From CAYQEC01 sp964416425 (GTDB lineage Bacteria; Actinomycetota; Acidimicrobiia; Spongiisociales; UBA5794), in assembly GCA_964416425.1 (NCBI GenBank), contig CAYQEC010000003.1, forward strand, positions 89,465 to 153,464: 64,000 nt of DNA, in the 5' to 3' direction. How positions within the stretch are numbered: the first letter of the stretch is position 1; each line of letters begins with the position of its first letter. This document shows, piece by piece, positions 1-8,071 of this stretch. Made by a program: the position numbers and the translations under genes. The notes below the pieces were generated by a model. That model did not search any database. It was not told the DNA's origin and worked only from the letters and a program-made list of their open reading frames with translations.

Positions 1-64
1 CCTGCCCTGAAGGGGGCTCTCTCGTTCCCGAGTGTAGCTGTCCTTGGGAGACCTCCGGTCGTGA

Positions 65-94
65 CCGCCGGGGCGGGGCGTCCCGCCCCGGCGG
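65..94 (-). terminator. GC-rich hairpin after the REC-GGDEF gene
   Basis: A perfect 13-bp inverted repeat (65-77 with 82-94, 4-nt loop) begins directly after the stop codon of the minus-strand regulator gene. No T-tract follows, so it is an intrinsic-terminator-like hairpin of the kind common in high-GC actinobacteria rather than a canonical terminator. Positions 1-64 hold no recognisable gene. Confidence 0.5.
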
Positions 95-95
95 G

Positions 96-1022
96 TCAGG
101 TACGACGGTCGATCTGGTAGCAGGAACCGGCCTGCCGTTTGGCGTATTCCTTCATCTCCGAGGCCACCGCGGACGCTTCCCACTCGGAGGTGATCTTGCG
201 CTTCAGGTTGGTGGCGACCCCCATCGAGATCGAGGAGATCGGGAAGGCGTGCCGCTCGCCGCGGCGATCGGTCACCTCGATGTAGCCCTGGAGGGCGTCG
301 GCGGTGTCGTAGAAATCCAGGATGCCGTCGTCGACGCCGCCGATCACCGACTTGCAGAACTCTTCGACGTAGTCGGGATGGACGACGGCGACGAAGTCGT
401 CACCGCCGACGTGGCCGACGAAGGCCTCGGTGTCGCCGCAGTCCTCGCTGGCCCGGAGCAGCACGCTGGCGGAGAACTTGATCACCGAGTCGCCCCGCAT
501 GAAGCCGTAGTGGTCGTTGAAGGCCTTGAAGTTGTCGAGGTCGGCGTGTACCACCGCGAAGGGGCCACCCTCCCGGACCCGGGTCTCCAACTCGCGGGCG
601 ATGCGGAAGTTGCCGGGGAGCCCGGTGAGCGGTGACAGGTCGCGCATCTGCTGGGCGCGCCGCAGCACCGTCTTGACGCGGGCGATCAGCTCGTCGAGGT
701 CGAACGGCTTGGTGATGTAATCGTCGGCGCCGAGGTCGAGACCTTTCACCCGGTCCTCGGCGAGGGCTTTGGCGGTGAGGATGATCACCGGGATGTTGGC
801 GGTCGCCGGGCTGCTGCGGAGTCGCCGCAACACGGTGAGGCCGTCCATCTCCGGCATCATGACGTCGAGGAGCACCAGATCCGGGGGGCGGGCCTTGGCC
901 ATGTCGAGCGCGATGCGGCCGTTCTCGGCGGTTTCCGCCTCAAAACCTTCCAGTTCGAGGTTCATCCTCACGAACTGGACGATGTCCGGATCATCGTCTA
1001 CGACCAGGACCCGTTCCTTCAT
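96..1022 (-). CDS. Response regulator with GGDEF output domain (putative diguanylate cyclase)
   Basis: The 308-residue protein has a receiver domain (about residues 1-120) followed by a GGDEF domain (about 128-300). The receiver keeps the acidic cluster D9-D11, phospho-acceptor D53, T83 and K105, so phosphorylation by a histidine kinase is expected. The output domain has the DLDNF metal/substrate segment near 161, but the signature reads GGDDF (206-210) instead of GGDEF or GGEEF. No RxxD inhibitory site is found five residues upstream. The family makes cyclic di-GMP from two GTP; the E-to-D change makes catalysis uncertain, and it may act as a sensor instead. No kinase gene is adjacent. The gene ends 8 nt downstream of rpe. 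Confidence 0.85.
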   Translation of the reverse strand: MKERVLVVDDDPDIVQFVRMNLELEGFEAETAENGRIALDMAKARPPDLVLLDVMMPEMDGLTVLRRLRSSPATANIPVIILTAKALAEDRVKGLDLGADDYITKPFDLDELIARVKTVLRRAQQMRDLSPLTGLPGNFRIARELETRVREGGPFAVVHADLDNFKAFNDHYGFMRGDSVIKFSASVLLRASEDCGDTEAFVGHVGGDDFVAVVHPDYVEEFCKSVIGGVDDGILDFYDTADALQGYIEVTDRRGERHAFPISSISMGVATNLKRKITSEWEASAVASEMKEYAKRQAGSCYQIDRRT

Positions 1023-1030
1023 GCTTCCCT

Positions 1031-1705
1031 CTACGTTTCCAATGCGCCACGCATGGCTTGGACGGCCGACACGGGATCCGGGGCCCCGAACACGGCGTTC
1101 CCGGCGACGAAGACGTCGACGCCGGCGGCACGAACCCGTGCCACGTTGTCGAGACCGATCCCGCCGTCGATCTCTATATCGGTCCGCAATCCGTGGGAAT
1201 CAATGAACTTTCGCGCTCGTTCCACCTTGTCCAGCGTGGCCTCGATGAACGTCTGCGCCCCGAATCCGGGATGCACCGACATCACCACCAGAAGGTCACA
1301 CAGCTCCAGGAAGGGCTCCACCGCCTCGAAGGGGGTGGGAGGGTTGAGGGCCAGCCCGAACAGCAGCCCTTCCTCGCGGGCTTGGGCGGCGACCCGGGTC
1401 GGCTCCGGGAACACCTCGACGTGAACCGAGACCAGGTCGGCTCCCGCTCCCCGCAGCGGCCGGAAGTAGGAGTCCGGGTTCGTCATCATGAGGTGGCAGT
1501 CGAAGGTCAGCGCCGTCACCTTGCGGAGGCTGGTGATGACCGGGATCCCGACGGTGAGGTTGGGCACAAAATGGCCGTCCATCACGTCGATGTGGAGCAA
1601 GTCGACGTAGGGTTCCACCCGCTGCACCTCCTCCCCCAGCCGGGCGAAGTCGGCGGCCAGGATCGAAGGGGCGATGCGGGGTGGCGAGATCACGGCTGGC
1701 AGCAT
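1031..1705 (-). CDS. rpe: Ribulose-phosphate 3-epimerase
   Basis: This 224-residue TIM-barrel enzyme interconverts ribulose 5-phosphate and xylulose 5-phosphate in the cytosolic pentose phosphate pathway. Family features are present: the APSILAADF start segment, the HIDVMDGHFVPN metal and catalytic strand, CHLM, MSVHPGFGAQ and the second catalytic aspartate in EIDGG. Length is normal for the family (about 220). It starts next to the divergent PPK2 gene and runs 8 nt ahead of the REC-GGDEF gene, so these two minus-strand genes probably share a transcript although nothing links them functionally. Confidence 0.95.
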   Translation of the reverse strand: MLPAVISPPRIAPSILAADFARLGEEVQRVEPYVDLLHIDVMDGHFVPNLTVGIPVITSLRKVTALTFDCHLMMTNPDSYFRPLRGAGADLVSVHVEVFPEPTRVAAQAREEGLLFGLALNPPTPFEAVEPFLELCDLLVVMSVHPGFGAQTFIEATLDKVERARKFIDSHGLRTDIEIDGGIGLDNVARVRAAGVDVFVAGNAVFGAPDPVSAVQAMRGALET

Positions 1706-1804
1706 AGGAGCCTCGGCGGCGGTGCCGGGGATCTTCTCGATCGTCGCTCCGGGCCGTCGCTAGATTGCAGGACAAGGAGCGGACGAGGCTTCGGGAGGCA
1801 GCGT
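1706..1804. promoter_or_regulatory. Divergent intergenic region between rpe and the PPK2 gene
   Basis: These 99 bases separate divergently transcribed rpe and PPK2 and must hold both promoters. On the plus strand a TAGATT -10-like hexamer lies at 1771-1776 without a recognisable -35. The PPK2 ribosome binding site GGGAGG is at 1793-1798, six bases before its GTG start. No clear promoter for rpe could be picked out by eye. Confidence 0.35.
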
Positions 1805-2602
1805 GTGAGACAGTACCGGATCGAGCCCGGTACCCCGGTGCGCCTCGCCGACTGGGATCCCGACGACACCGCCGGTTTCGAGAAACTCGACGTGCGGGGG
1901 CGGCTCAAGGGACTGCGGAAACGGCTCGCCGCCCAGCAACAGGTCCTGTGGGCCGAGGGACGCCATCGCCTCCTCGTGGTGCTGCAGGCGATGGACACCG
2001 GCGGCAAGGACGGCACGATCCGCAAGGTGTTCTCGGGCGTCAACCCGCAGGGGGTGCGGGTGGTCAGCTTCAAGGCCCCGACCCCGGTCGAGCTGGCGCA
2101 CGACTACCTGTGGCGGATCCATCGCCACACCCCGGCCGACGGCGAGATCGCCGTTTTCAACCGCAGCCACTACGAGGACGTGCTCGTGGTGCGGGTGCTC
2201 GATCTCGTCCCCGAGGAGCGGTGGTCGCGCCGCTACGAGCACATTCGGGCCTTCGAGCGCCTCCTCGCCGACGAGGGCACCACGATCCTCAAGTTCTACC
2301 TCCACATCTCCAAGGAAGAGCAGGCGGAGCGTCTCCGGGCCCGGCTCGCCGACCCCGACAAGCACTGGAAGTTCAACGTCGACGATCTCGCCCACCGGGA
2401 ACGCTGGGACGACTACATGGCGGCCTTCGAGACCGTGCTCTCCGAGACCAGCACCGCCGAGGCCCCCTGGTACGTCGTCCCCGCCAACCACAAGTGGTAC
2501 CGCAACCTGGTGGTGGCCGAGACGATCGTCACCACTCTGGAGGGGCTCGGCATGGAGTACCCCGAGCCCGAGGACGACCTCGAGGCCGTGGTCGTCACCT
2601 GA
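1805..2602 (+). CDS. ppk2: PPK2-family polyphosphate kinase (polyphosphate:nucleotide phosphotransferase)
   Basis: PPK2 enzymes transfer phosphate between polyphosphate and nucleoside mono- or diphosphates. The 265-residue protein has the PPK2 Walker A DTGGKDGT (about 64-71) and the lid/Walker B segment FNRSHYEDV (about 118-126), followed by the conserved HWKFN and ERWDDY stretches. The open frame extends far upstream, but the GTG at 1805 with GGGAGG six bases before it gives the expected single-domain length. It resembles the polyphosphate:nucleotide phosphotransferase subgroup; whether AMP or ADP is the preferred acceptor cannot be read from sequence. It is one of only three complete plus-strand genes. 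A polyphosphate-binding CHAD protein lies 52 kb away in the same window. Confidence 0.92.
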   Translation: MRQYRIEPGTPVRLADWDPDDTAGFEKLDVRGRLKGLRKRLAAQQQVLWAEGRHRLLVVLQAMDTGGKDGTIRKVFSGVNPQGVRVVSFKAPTPVELAHDYLWRIHRHTPADGEIAVFNRSHYEDVLVVRVLDLVPEERWSRRYEHIRAFERLLADEGTTILKFYLHISKEEQAERLRARLADPDKHWKFNVDDLAHRERWDDYMAAFETVLSETSTAEAPWYVVPANHKWYRNLVVAETIVTTLEGLGMEYPEPEDDLEAVVVT

Positions 2603-2681
2603 ACCGGCGCCGCTCCCAGCCATTGAAGGCCACCAGATCGTCCACGTCGCCTCGTGGCGGCCGCGTCACCGTCCGGGAGAG

Positions 2682-2702
2682 TCCGGGGGGCGGGACCCCG
2701 GA
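2682..2702. terminator. Hairpin between convergent PPK2 and fmt
   Basis: A 7-bp perfect stem (2682-2688 with 2696-2702, 7-nt loop) directly abuts the fmt stop codon, in the 100-base gap between the convergent PPK2 and fmt genes. There is no T-run on either strand. It could serve both genes, but this is inference from position and symmetry. Confidence 0.4.
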
Positions 2703-3623
2703 TCAGCCTTCCACCGGATCCAGCACCGCTCCCTCGCCCCGGCGGCCGTTGGCCCAGTCCCGCCCGCTGAGCGGACGTTTCCCGGCCGGCTGCACCGTCC
2801 GCAGTTCCAGGGCACCGTCCCGCAACCCCAGGTGGGGAACGCCGCCGACGATATCGATGCACCCGGTGTCGACCACCTCGCCCGATTCGACCGCCTCCAG
2901 GATCTCGAGACGCTCCCCCGCCGCCGAGATCCAGGCGCCGGGCCGGGGATGGAATGCACGCACCATGCGGTGCACCACCTCCGAGTCGAGCCCAGGGTGG
3001 ATCCGGGCCTCGGCGGTGGACAACATCGGGGCGGGCACGGCACCGGTCTCCATCTGGGCGGCCGGGTGTAGGCCACCGGTGGCGAAGGCGGGCAGCGCGT
3101 CGTGGAGCAGCGCCGCCCCAAGGTGGGCGAGCCGCCCCGTCAGCGTGCCGCCGCTCTCCTCGGGCCCGATGTCGGTCTCGATCGCCGCGATCACCGGGCC
3201 CGTGTCGAGGCCCTCGTCCATCAGCATCAGTGAGACCCCGGAGCTGTCGTCGCCGGCCAGGATCGCCCGCTCCACCGGCGCCGCCCCCCGCCAACGGGGC
3301 AACAGCGAGAAGTGCACGTTGACAAAGCCGATGCGGGTGGTGGCCAGCGTCTCGGGCCGGATGATGCGGCCGAAGGCGACAACCACTCCCAGGTCGAGGC
3401 CGCGGTCCGCCAGCACCGCGTGGAGCTCCTGGTGGCTCTCCGGCTGGGCCACGGCCAGGCCCCATTCGCTGGCCGCCAGCTTCACCTCCGGTGGGGCCGG
3501 GCGTCGGCTTCGTCCCCGCGGCCGGTCGGGACGGGTGATCACGACGTCGACGGTGGCGACGTCGAGCAGGGCCGCCAGCGCCGGGACCGCGGCCGCAGGC
3601 GTCCCGAGGAAGGCGACCCGCAT
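2703..3623 (-). CDS. fmt: Methionyl-tRNA formyltransferase
   Basis: This enzyme formylates the amino group of methionyl-initiator tRNA using 10-formyl-tetrahydrofolate. The 306-residue protein begins MRVAFLGTP. It carries the formyl-folate hydrolase-fold signature SLLPRWRGAAP (106-116) with catalytic N102, H104 and D140 (MDEGLDTG), then a C-terminal tRNA-binding domain. The ATG at 3623 shares one base with the def stop (TGATG), so translation is coupled to def; the longer upstream frame lies inside def and is rejected. Pairing with peptide deformylase is the usual arrangement. Confidence 0.95.
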   Translation of the reverse strand: MRVAFLGTPAAAVPALAALLDVATVDVVITRPDRPRGRSRRPAPPEVKLAASEWGLAVAQPESHQELHAVLADRGLDLGVVVAFGRIIRPETLATTRIGFVNVHFSLLPRWRGAAPVERAILAGDDSSGVSLMLMDEGLDTGPVIAAIETDIGPEESGGTLTGRLAHLGAALLHDALPAFATGGLHPAAQMETGAVPAPMLSTAEARIHPGLDSEVVHRMVRAFHPRPGAWISAAGERLEILEAVESGEVVDTGCIDIVGGVPHLGLRDGALELRTVQPAGKRPLSGRDWANGRRGEGAVLDPVEG

Positions 3624-4126
3624 CACGCCATCCTGCGCAGGCCCAGCGCTTCCTCGCGGAGGTCTCGCATCGCCTGCCGCCGGGGCCACCGCGGCAGGCG
3701 CCTGAGGAGCAGGATCCCCTCGAGGTGGTCGATCTCGTGCTGGAGGAGCCTCCCCAGCAGCTCGTCACCGGCGTACTCGATCTCGTTTCCGTCGAGGTCG
3801 AGGCCCCGGGCCCGGGCGAAGCCGGCCCGGGTGATGGACCAGAAGCGGCCGGGAACCGACAGGCATCCCTCGTCGAAGGTCCATTCACCGGAGGTCTCGA
3901 CCAGCTCCGGGTTGATCATGACCAGCGGGCCTTCGCCGACATCGCCGACGAACAGCCGCTTGGAGACCCCGATCTGGGGAGCCGCCAGCCCGACCCCGGG
4001 TGCTTCGTACATGGTCTCGAGCATGTCGTCGACGAGGCGCTCGAGAGCGCTCGTGACCTCGCCGACCGGCTCGGCACGGGTCCGCAGCACCGGGTCCCCG
4101 AACGTCCTGATGGGATACAGCGCCAT
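3623..4126 (-). CDS. def: Peptide deformylase
   Basis: Removes the N-formyl group from nascent proteins. All three motifs are present: GVGLAAPQ (44-51), EGCLS (87-91, cysteine metal ligand) and HEIDH (130-134, two histidine ligands and the catalytic glutamate). The length of 167 residues is normal. The gene lies 33 bases downstream of priA and overlaps fmt by one base, so def-fmt form a coupled pair that writes and erases the formyl-methionine mark. Confidence 0.96.
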   Translation of the reverse strand: MALYPIRTFGDPVLRTRAEPVGEVTSALERLVDDMLETMYEAPGVGLAAPQIGVSKRLFVGDVGEGPLVMINPELVETSGEWTFDEGCLSVPGRFWSITRAGFARARGLDLDGNEIEYAGDELLGRLLQHEIDHLEGILLLRRLPRWPRRQAMRDLREEALGLRRMA

Positions 4127-4159
4127 GTCGGACGCGACTCTAGCTCTGGTGTCGCCGCC

Positions 4160-5983
4160 TCACAGGTCGACCGGATCGGCGTCGATCCGGACCCGGACGC
4201 CGCCGTCCCGCCATGCCTGCACCAAGGGGCGGAGCCGCACCCGGACCGGGTCGAGCCGCTCCCCCTGCAACAGCCAGCGCCGCCTGCCGCCCTGGTCGGC
4301 CGGGCCGTGCACCATCGCCTCCGTCCCGGCCGCCTCCCGGAGCGCCCGGTCCAGTTCCGGTCCCCCGCCTTCCGCCTCCAATGCCAGCAGCTCGGTGGCG
4401 GGCGGGAACCCCTCGGCGGAGCGTTCCGCCGCCAACTCCGCCAGCACGTCCCCGGGCCGGCCCCGCCGCAGCGCCCTCATCACCCGGTGCTGCGGCTGCC
4501 CGGTCTGGATCAGGCAGCGGTGCCCCCGCCCCCGTCGCACCAGAGCGGCGATCCGGGCGAGGAGCCGCAGGGCGTCCTCCTCGGCCCGGTAATGGGGGGC
4601 GAGCAGCAGGGAATCGGCGTCGACCGCCACCGACAGGGCGACCGCGGCGGCGCCCGGGAGATCCCGCTCCGTTCCCACCCGGACCGCCCGGGCGGCCTCC
4701 GGCGGGCCGGCTGCATCCCCGAACCGGCTCCGCAGCTCGTCGAGCACCCGCCCCACCGCGGCCCCGAGGGGTTCGAAGCGGCGCCCCCCGCACTGCGAGC
4801 ACGGTCCGAGGGCGGCGCCGCAGCGCCGACAGACGTCGCCGCGGTCCGGACCGGCTCCGCACTGCGGGCAGCGGCGCAGCGTCCGGCACCGCACACAGCG
4901 GAAGGCGGGCGCGTAGCCGTGCCGTGACACGAAGACGAAGACCTGCTCACCGCGCTGGAGCGCTCCCCCGATGGCGCGCCGGGTCGCCTCCATCACCACC
5001 CCGCCCCCGGGCGGCTCGGTTCCGCGATCGACCACCTCCACCAGGGGCCACACCCGGTGGGCCGGTTCGTGGACATCGACCCCGCGGGCCATCGTCTCGA
5101 CGGTAGGTACCGGACCGGCGAAGACCAGCCCGGACCGCTCCACTGCGGCGCGCCGCCGCAGTACGTCACGCACGTGCAAGGTGGGGGTTTGCGGCGCCTT
5201 CATGGCGCGGCGACCCTCTTCGATCACGATCCAGAGCGCGGGGTCCCCCAGCGGCCACAGGGCGATCTCCCGGGTCCCGACGACGAGGCGCCCTTCACCG
5301 CGCTGCGCCTCGATCCAGACCCGGGTCACCTCCCGCGCCGGCAGCGACGAGGAAGCCAGCAGGACCCGCGGCCCGAGACGGGCCTGGAGGTCCCGCGCCA
5401 GGTTCTCGGCCTCGGCCAGAGTGGGCAGCACGATCCCGACGTTGCGGCCGTCGGTAAGCAGGGGGGCGGCGAGCCCGGCGGTCTCCTCACCCCAGGGGCC
5501 GGATCCCACCAGGTAGGCGGGGTGAGCGTGCCGGCCGGCCTGCAAGGTGGACGTGATCTCCGGCAACGGGGAGGTCGTCACCGCCTCCAGCGGCGGGCGG
5601 GCCGGGGCCCGTCCGCGGGGCAGGTTGGGCGGTGCCGCCTTGGCCAGCACGGCCGCCAGCGGGGCGACGTAGTGGATGGCGGCCCACCGCAGCGTCTCCA
5701 GCAACCGCCCCCCGAAGACCGGGAGGTCTCCCGACACCGCCCCGATGTCCTTCAATTCGCGCCGTTCCGCCTCGCGGCGGACCTCGACGACGTAGCCGCG
5801 GACCCTCCGGCCCCCCAGCGGAACCCTGACCACCGCCCCGACCACGATCTCGTCGAGGGCATCCGGGATCCGGTAGGCGAAGCCGGCGTCGACCGCGAAG
5901 GTGGCGAGATCGGGGACGACTTGGGCGATCGGGATCAGCGATCCGCTCCGAACCCGGGGCGCAGCTCGGCAATGCGATCCCAC
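4160..5983 (-). CDS. priA: Primosomal protein N' (PriA), helicase-degenerate actinobacterial type
   Basis: PriA recognises stalled forks and reloads the replicative helicase. The N-terminal DNA-binding domain (VARVLPDV-like start) and the cysteine-rich zinc module (CVRC, CPQC, CRRC, CSQC) are present, as is VGTREIALWPL. The ATP-binding parts are lost: where GxxGSGKT is expected there is GSGPWGEE, and the DEEH box reads IEEGRR. The protein is therefore predicted not to be an ATP-driven helicase, as is known for actinobacterial PriA. The start is uncertain: GTG at 5983 overlaps coaBC by 49 bases, whereas a CTG at 5938, preceded by GGAG at good spacing, would overlap its stop. Length is 607 or 592 residues. 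Confidence 0.85.
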   Translation of the reverse strand: MGSHCRAAPRVRSGSLIPIAQVVPDLATFAVDAGFAYRIPDALDEIVVGAVVRVPLGGRRVRGYVVEVRREAERRELKDIGAVSGDLPVFGGRLLETLRWAAIHYVAPLAAVLAKAAPPNLPRGRAPARPPLEAVTTSPLPEITSTLQAGRHAHPAYLVGSGPWGEETAGLAAPLLTDGRNVGIVLPTLAEAENLARDLQARLGPRVLLASSSLPAREVTRVWIEAQRGEGRLVVGTREIALWPLGDPALWIVIEEGRRAMKAPQTPTLHVRDVLRRRAAVERSGLVFAGPVPTVETMARGVDVHEPAHRVWPLVEVVDRGTEPPGGGVVMEATRRAIGGALQRGEQVFVFVSRHGYAPAFRCVRCRTLRRCPQCGAGPDRGDVCRRCGAALGPCSQCGGRRFEPLGAAVGRVLDELRSRFGDAAGPPEAARAVRVGTERDLPGAAAVALSVAVDADSLLLAPHYRAEEDALRLLARIAALVRRGRGHRCLIQTGQPQHRVMRALRRGRPGDVLAELAAERSAEGFPPATELLALEAEGGGPELDRALREAAGTEAMVHGPADQGGRRRWLLQGERLDPVRVRLRPLVQAWRDGGVRVRIDADPVDL

Positions 5984-7131
5984 AGCCGGCCGGCCACGTC
6001 CTCCTTCGACAGCAGCGGCCACGGCGTGGCGTTTCCGTCCGGGGTGATCACGGTCACCTCGTTGCTGTCGCTGCCGAACCCGGACCCTTCCTTGGTGACG
6101 TCGTTGGCGACCAGGAGGTCGACCCCCTTGCCGGTGGCCTTGGCCACTGCCTCCGCCGGCGAGCCGGTCTCGGCGGCGAATCCGACCAGGAAGGGCCGCG
6201 GTTCCATGGCGGCGATCCCGCCCAGTACGTCCGGGGTGCCTTCCAGGGCGACGGAATCCAGGTGGTGGCGGCGGCGGATCTTGGTCGTCTTGCTGGTAGC
6301 AGGACGGAAGTCGGCGACCGCCGCCGCCATCACCGCCACGTCCGTCTCGGGTGCCAGCTTCCAGGCGGCTTCCGCCATCTCGGCCGCGCTCTCCACCACC
6401 ACCACCTTGATGCCAGGGTGGTGGGGAGACGGGGCGGCGGTGACCAGGGTGACGGTGGCGCCGCGGCGGGCGGCGACGACTGCGATGGCGTTGCCCATCT
6501 TCCCCGAGGAGCGGTTCCCGATGTAGCGGACGGGATCGATCTCCTCCCGGGTCCCGCCGGCGGTCACCAAGACCCGCCAACCGGCGAGAGGATGGGGACC
6601 GATCACGGTCTCGACGACGGCGAGGATCTCCTCCGGCTCCGCCATGCGGCCCGGCCCGACGTCGCCGGCGGCGAGTGGTCCCGTCCCGGGTCCCACCAGG
6701 TGGCAACCGTCGGCCTCCAGGGTGGCGACGTTGCGCCGGGTCGCTGGGTGCTCCCACATCTCGGTGTGCATCGCCGGGGCCACCACCACCGGGGCCCGGG
6801 TCGCCAACACGGTGGCGCTGAGGGCGTCCTCGGAGAGACCGGTGGCGATCCGGGAGATGGTGGCCGCCGTCGCCGGGGCCACCACCACCACGTCGGCCCA
6901 CTGGCCGAGGGTGGTGTGAGGGCTGACGTCCTCGTCGTCGAAGAGTCCGATCACGGGGCGACGCCCGGTGACGGCCGCCAGGGTGGCGGGTCCCACGAAG
7001 CGAGTCGCCGCCTCGGTCATCACGGTGCGGACCGCGGCGCCGCGGTCGATCAGCCTGCGGGCGAGGGTGACGGTCTTGTAGGCCGCTACCCCGCCGGAGA
7101 TCCCAAGCACGACATGTCGCCCGGCGAGCAC
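5935..7131 (-). CDS. coaBC: Bifunctional phosphopantothenoylcysteine decarboxylase / phosphopantothenate-cysteine ligase
   Basis: This 398-residue fusion carries out two coenzyme A steps: CTP-dependent ligation of cysteine to 4'-phosphopantothenate (CoaB), then FMN-dependent decarboxylation (CoaC). The N-terminal flavoprotein half shows GISGGVAAYK near residue 10 and PAMHTEMW, the form seen in actinobacteria. The C-terminal half (from about 185) has VTAGGTREEIDPVR and NRSSGKMG of the CoaB nucleotide fold. The start is GTG at 7131, four bases after the rpoZ stop. Metal-binding or regulatory features are not evident. metK, which often follows coaBC in actinobacteria, is absent here and priA follows directly. 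Confidence 0.95.
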   Translation of the reverse strand: MLAGRHVVLGISGGVAAYKTVTLARRLIDRGAAVRTVMTEAATRFVGPATLAAVTGRRPVIGLFDDEDVSPHTTLGQWADVVVVAPATAATISRIATGLSEDALSATVLATRAPVVVAPAMHTEMWEHPATRRNVATLEADGCHLVGPGTGPLAAGDVGPGRMAEPEEILAVVETVIGPHPLAGWRVLVTAGGTREEIDPVRYIGNRSSGKMGNAIAVVAARRGATVTLVTAAPSPHHPGIKVVVVESAAEMAEAAWKLAPETDVAVMAAAVADFRPATSKTTKIRRRHHLDSVALEGTPDVLGGIAAMEPRPFLVGFAAETGSPAEAVAKATGKGVDLLVANDVTKEGSGFGSDSNEVTVITPDGNATPWPLLSKEDVAGRLWDRIAELRPGFGADR

Positions 7132-7135
7132 GGCG

Positions 7136-7366
7136 CTACTCCTCGGTGTCGATCACGACCTTGTCGTTGTCGATCTCCTCGAAGGCGATCGACAACGGCT
7201 TCCGCGACAGGGAATGGACCTGGGGGGGCACGTAGCTCCCGAGACCCTCCCCGAGCTGGTTGAAGTAGGCGTTGATCTGGCGGGCGCGGCGGGCCGCCAG
7301 CACCACGAGCCCGAACCGCGACGAGTTGGTCTTCGCGAGTACGCGTCCGATGGGTGGGTCGATCAT
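7136..7366 (-). CDS. rpoZ: RNA polymerase omega subunit
   Basis: A 76-residue omega subunit, which stabilises the beta' subunit during RNA polymerase assembly. It has the conserved N-terminal PPIGRVLAKTNSSRFGLVVLAARRARQ core, given here only for recognition (residues 4-30), and an acidic tail. The ATG at 7366 was chosen because the upstream part of the open frame lies in the neighbouring kinase gene and shows no homology. It is the first gene of the rpoZ-coaBC-priA-def-fmt series and sits four bases before coaBC. Confidence 0.93.
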   Translation of the reverse strand: MIDPPIGRVLAKTNSSRFGLVVLAARRARQINAYFNQLGEGLGSYVPPQVHSLSRKPLSIAFEEIDNDKVVIDTEE

Positions 7367-7411
7367 GACGGGATGGCTCTCCTGGGTCTGCGGTACCGAA
7401 CGGTGCTTCCA

Positions 7412-7458
7412 CGCCGGGCGCGGCCCGGCGGTCGTACCGACCGGTACCCCGGAGTATA
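7412..7458 (-). promoter_or_regulatory. Candidate rpoZ promoter and leader hairpin
   Basis: The 107-base gap upstream of rpoZ holds a TATACT -10-like hexamer (7458 to 7453, minus strand) with no convincing -35. Downstream of it the leader contains a perfect 8-bp hairpin (7412-7419 with 7423-7430, 3-nt loop). The assignment rests on hexamer similarity and position only. Confidence 0.35.
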
Positions 7459-7473
7459 GGACCTCGCCGCCCC

Positions 7474-8019
7474 TCAGCCGGTGGCATCCGCTCCCAGGTG
7501 GGTCACGATCTCGTCCACGATCCCGGCGACGTCGAGATCCGAGGTGTCGACCACCAGGTCGTAGTTGCCGGGATCGAGGTAGTCGAGCCCGTAGTAGCGC
7601 GCGTAGCGCTTCGATTCCGACACGCGGCGGGCCTCGGTGTTCCGCCGCGTCGCCTCCAGGTCGACGTTCTCCTGCTCGCTCCCCCGCCGGTCCCGGTAGA
7701 TGCGCTGCGCCGCCACCTCGAGGCGGACGTCGAGGAAGACCTTGAACGCTCTCGGGATGAAGTACCACGCCAGCCGCGAGTCGATCACGAACCCTTCCCG
7801 GGTTGCCCCCAGCCGGCGGCTGCGGGCGTCGATCTCGCGGTCGATGGCGTCGTCGTGCTCGGCGATGCGGGACAGCTCCAGCACCGAGATGCCCCGTTCC
7901 GCCGCCATCTCACGCATGAAGTCGCCGGCTGAGAGGTGATCGAGCCCGAGGCGGCGAGCGAGCGCCTTGGCGACGGTGCTCTTGCCCGAGCCCGGTTTTC
8001 CGGAGATCGTGACGATCAC
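7474..8019 (-). CDS. Cytidylate kinase, archaeal-type (AAA-family P-loop NMP kinase)
   Basis: The 181-residue P-loop kinase begins with Walker A GKPGSGKST (about 7-15), then LSAGDFMREMA, VIDSRLAWY and an RNTEARRVSESKRYARYYGLDYLD lid-like region (residues about 124-147). This pattern matches the short archaeal CMP kinase family rather than bacterial Cmk or guanylate kinase. The predicted reaction is ATP-dependent phosphorylation of CMP or dCMP. It sits between mihF and rpoZ, the position of gmk in most actinobacteria, so the usual guanylate kinase is missing from this locus. The start is GTG at 8019 with only a weak Shine-Dalgarno. Substrate is inferred from family likeness; GMP cannot be excluded. 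Confidence 0.75.
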   Translation of the reverse strand: MIVTISGKPGSGKSTVAKALARRLGLDHLSAGDFMREMAAERGISVLELSRIAEHDDAIDREIDARSRRLGATREGFVIDSRLAWYFIPRAFKVFLDVRLEVAAQRIYRDRRGSEQENVDLEATRRNTEARRVSESKRYARYYGLDYLDPGNYDLVVDTSDLDVAGIVDEIVTHLGADATG

Positions 8020-8035
8020 GCGGTGCCTGTCCCCG

Positions 8036-8071
8036 GCCGGCTGCCCGCGCCGCGCCGGCGGGGCAGCCGGC
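8036..8071 (-). terminator. Strong hairpin after mihF
   Basis: An 11-bp perfect stem (8036-8046 with 8061-8071) with a GC-rich 14-base loop begins right after the mihF stop. There is no T-run. It probably limits read-through from the pyrimidine-mihF operon into the kinase gene, whose start lies 17 bases further on. Confidence 0.45.

Noticed and set aside
2603..2702. Possible tRNA or small RNA between PPK2 and fmt
   Set aside because: No cloverleaf, T-loop or CCA-like end could be formed; only a short hairpin is present.
4160..6901. A 913-residue PriA extending to 6901
   Set aside because: The first roughly 305 residues are coaBC read in another frame (Arg/Gly/Pro-rich); PriA homology begins near 5930.
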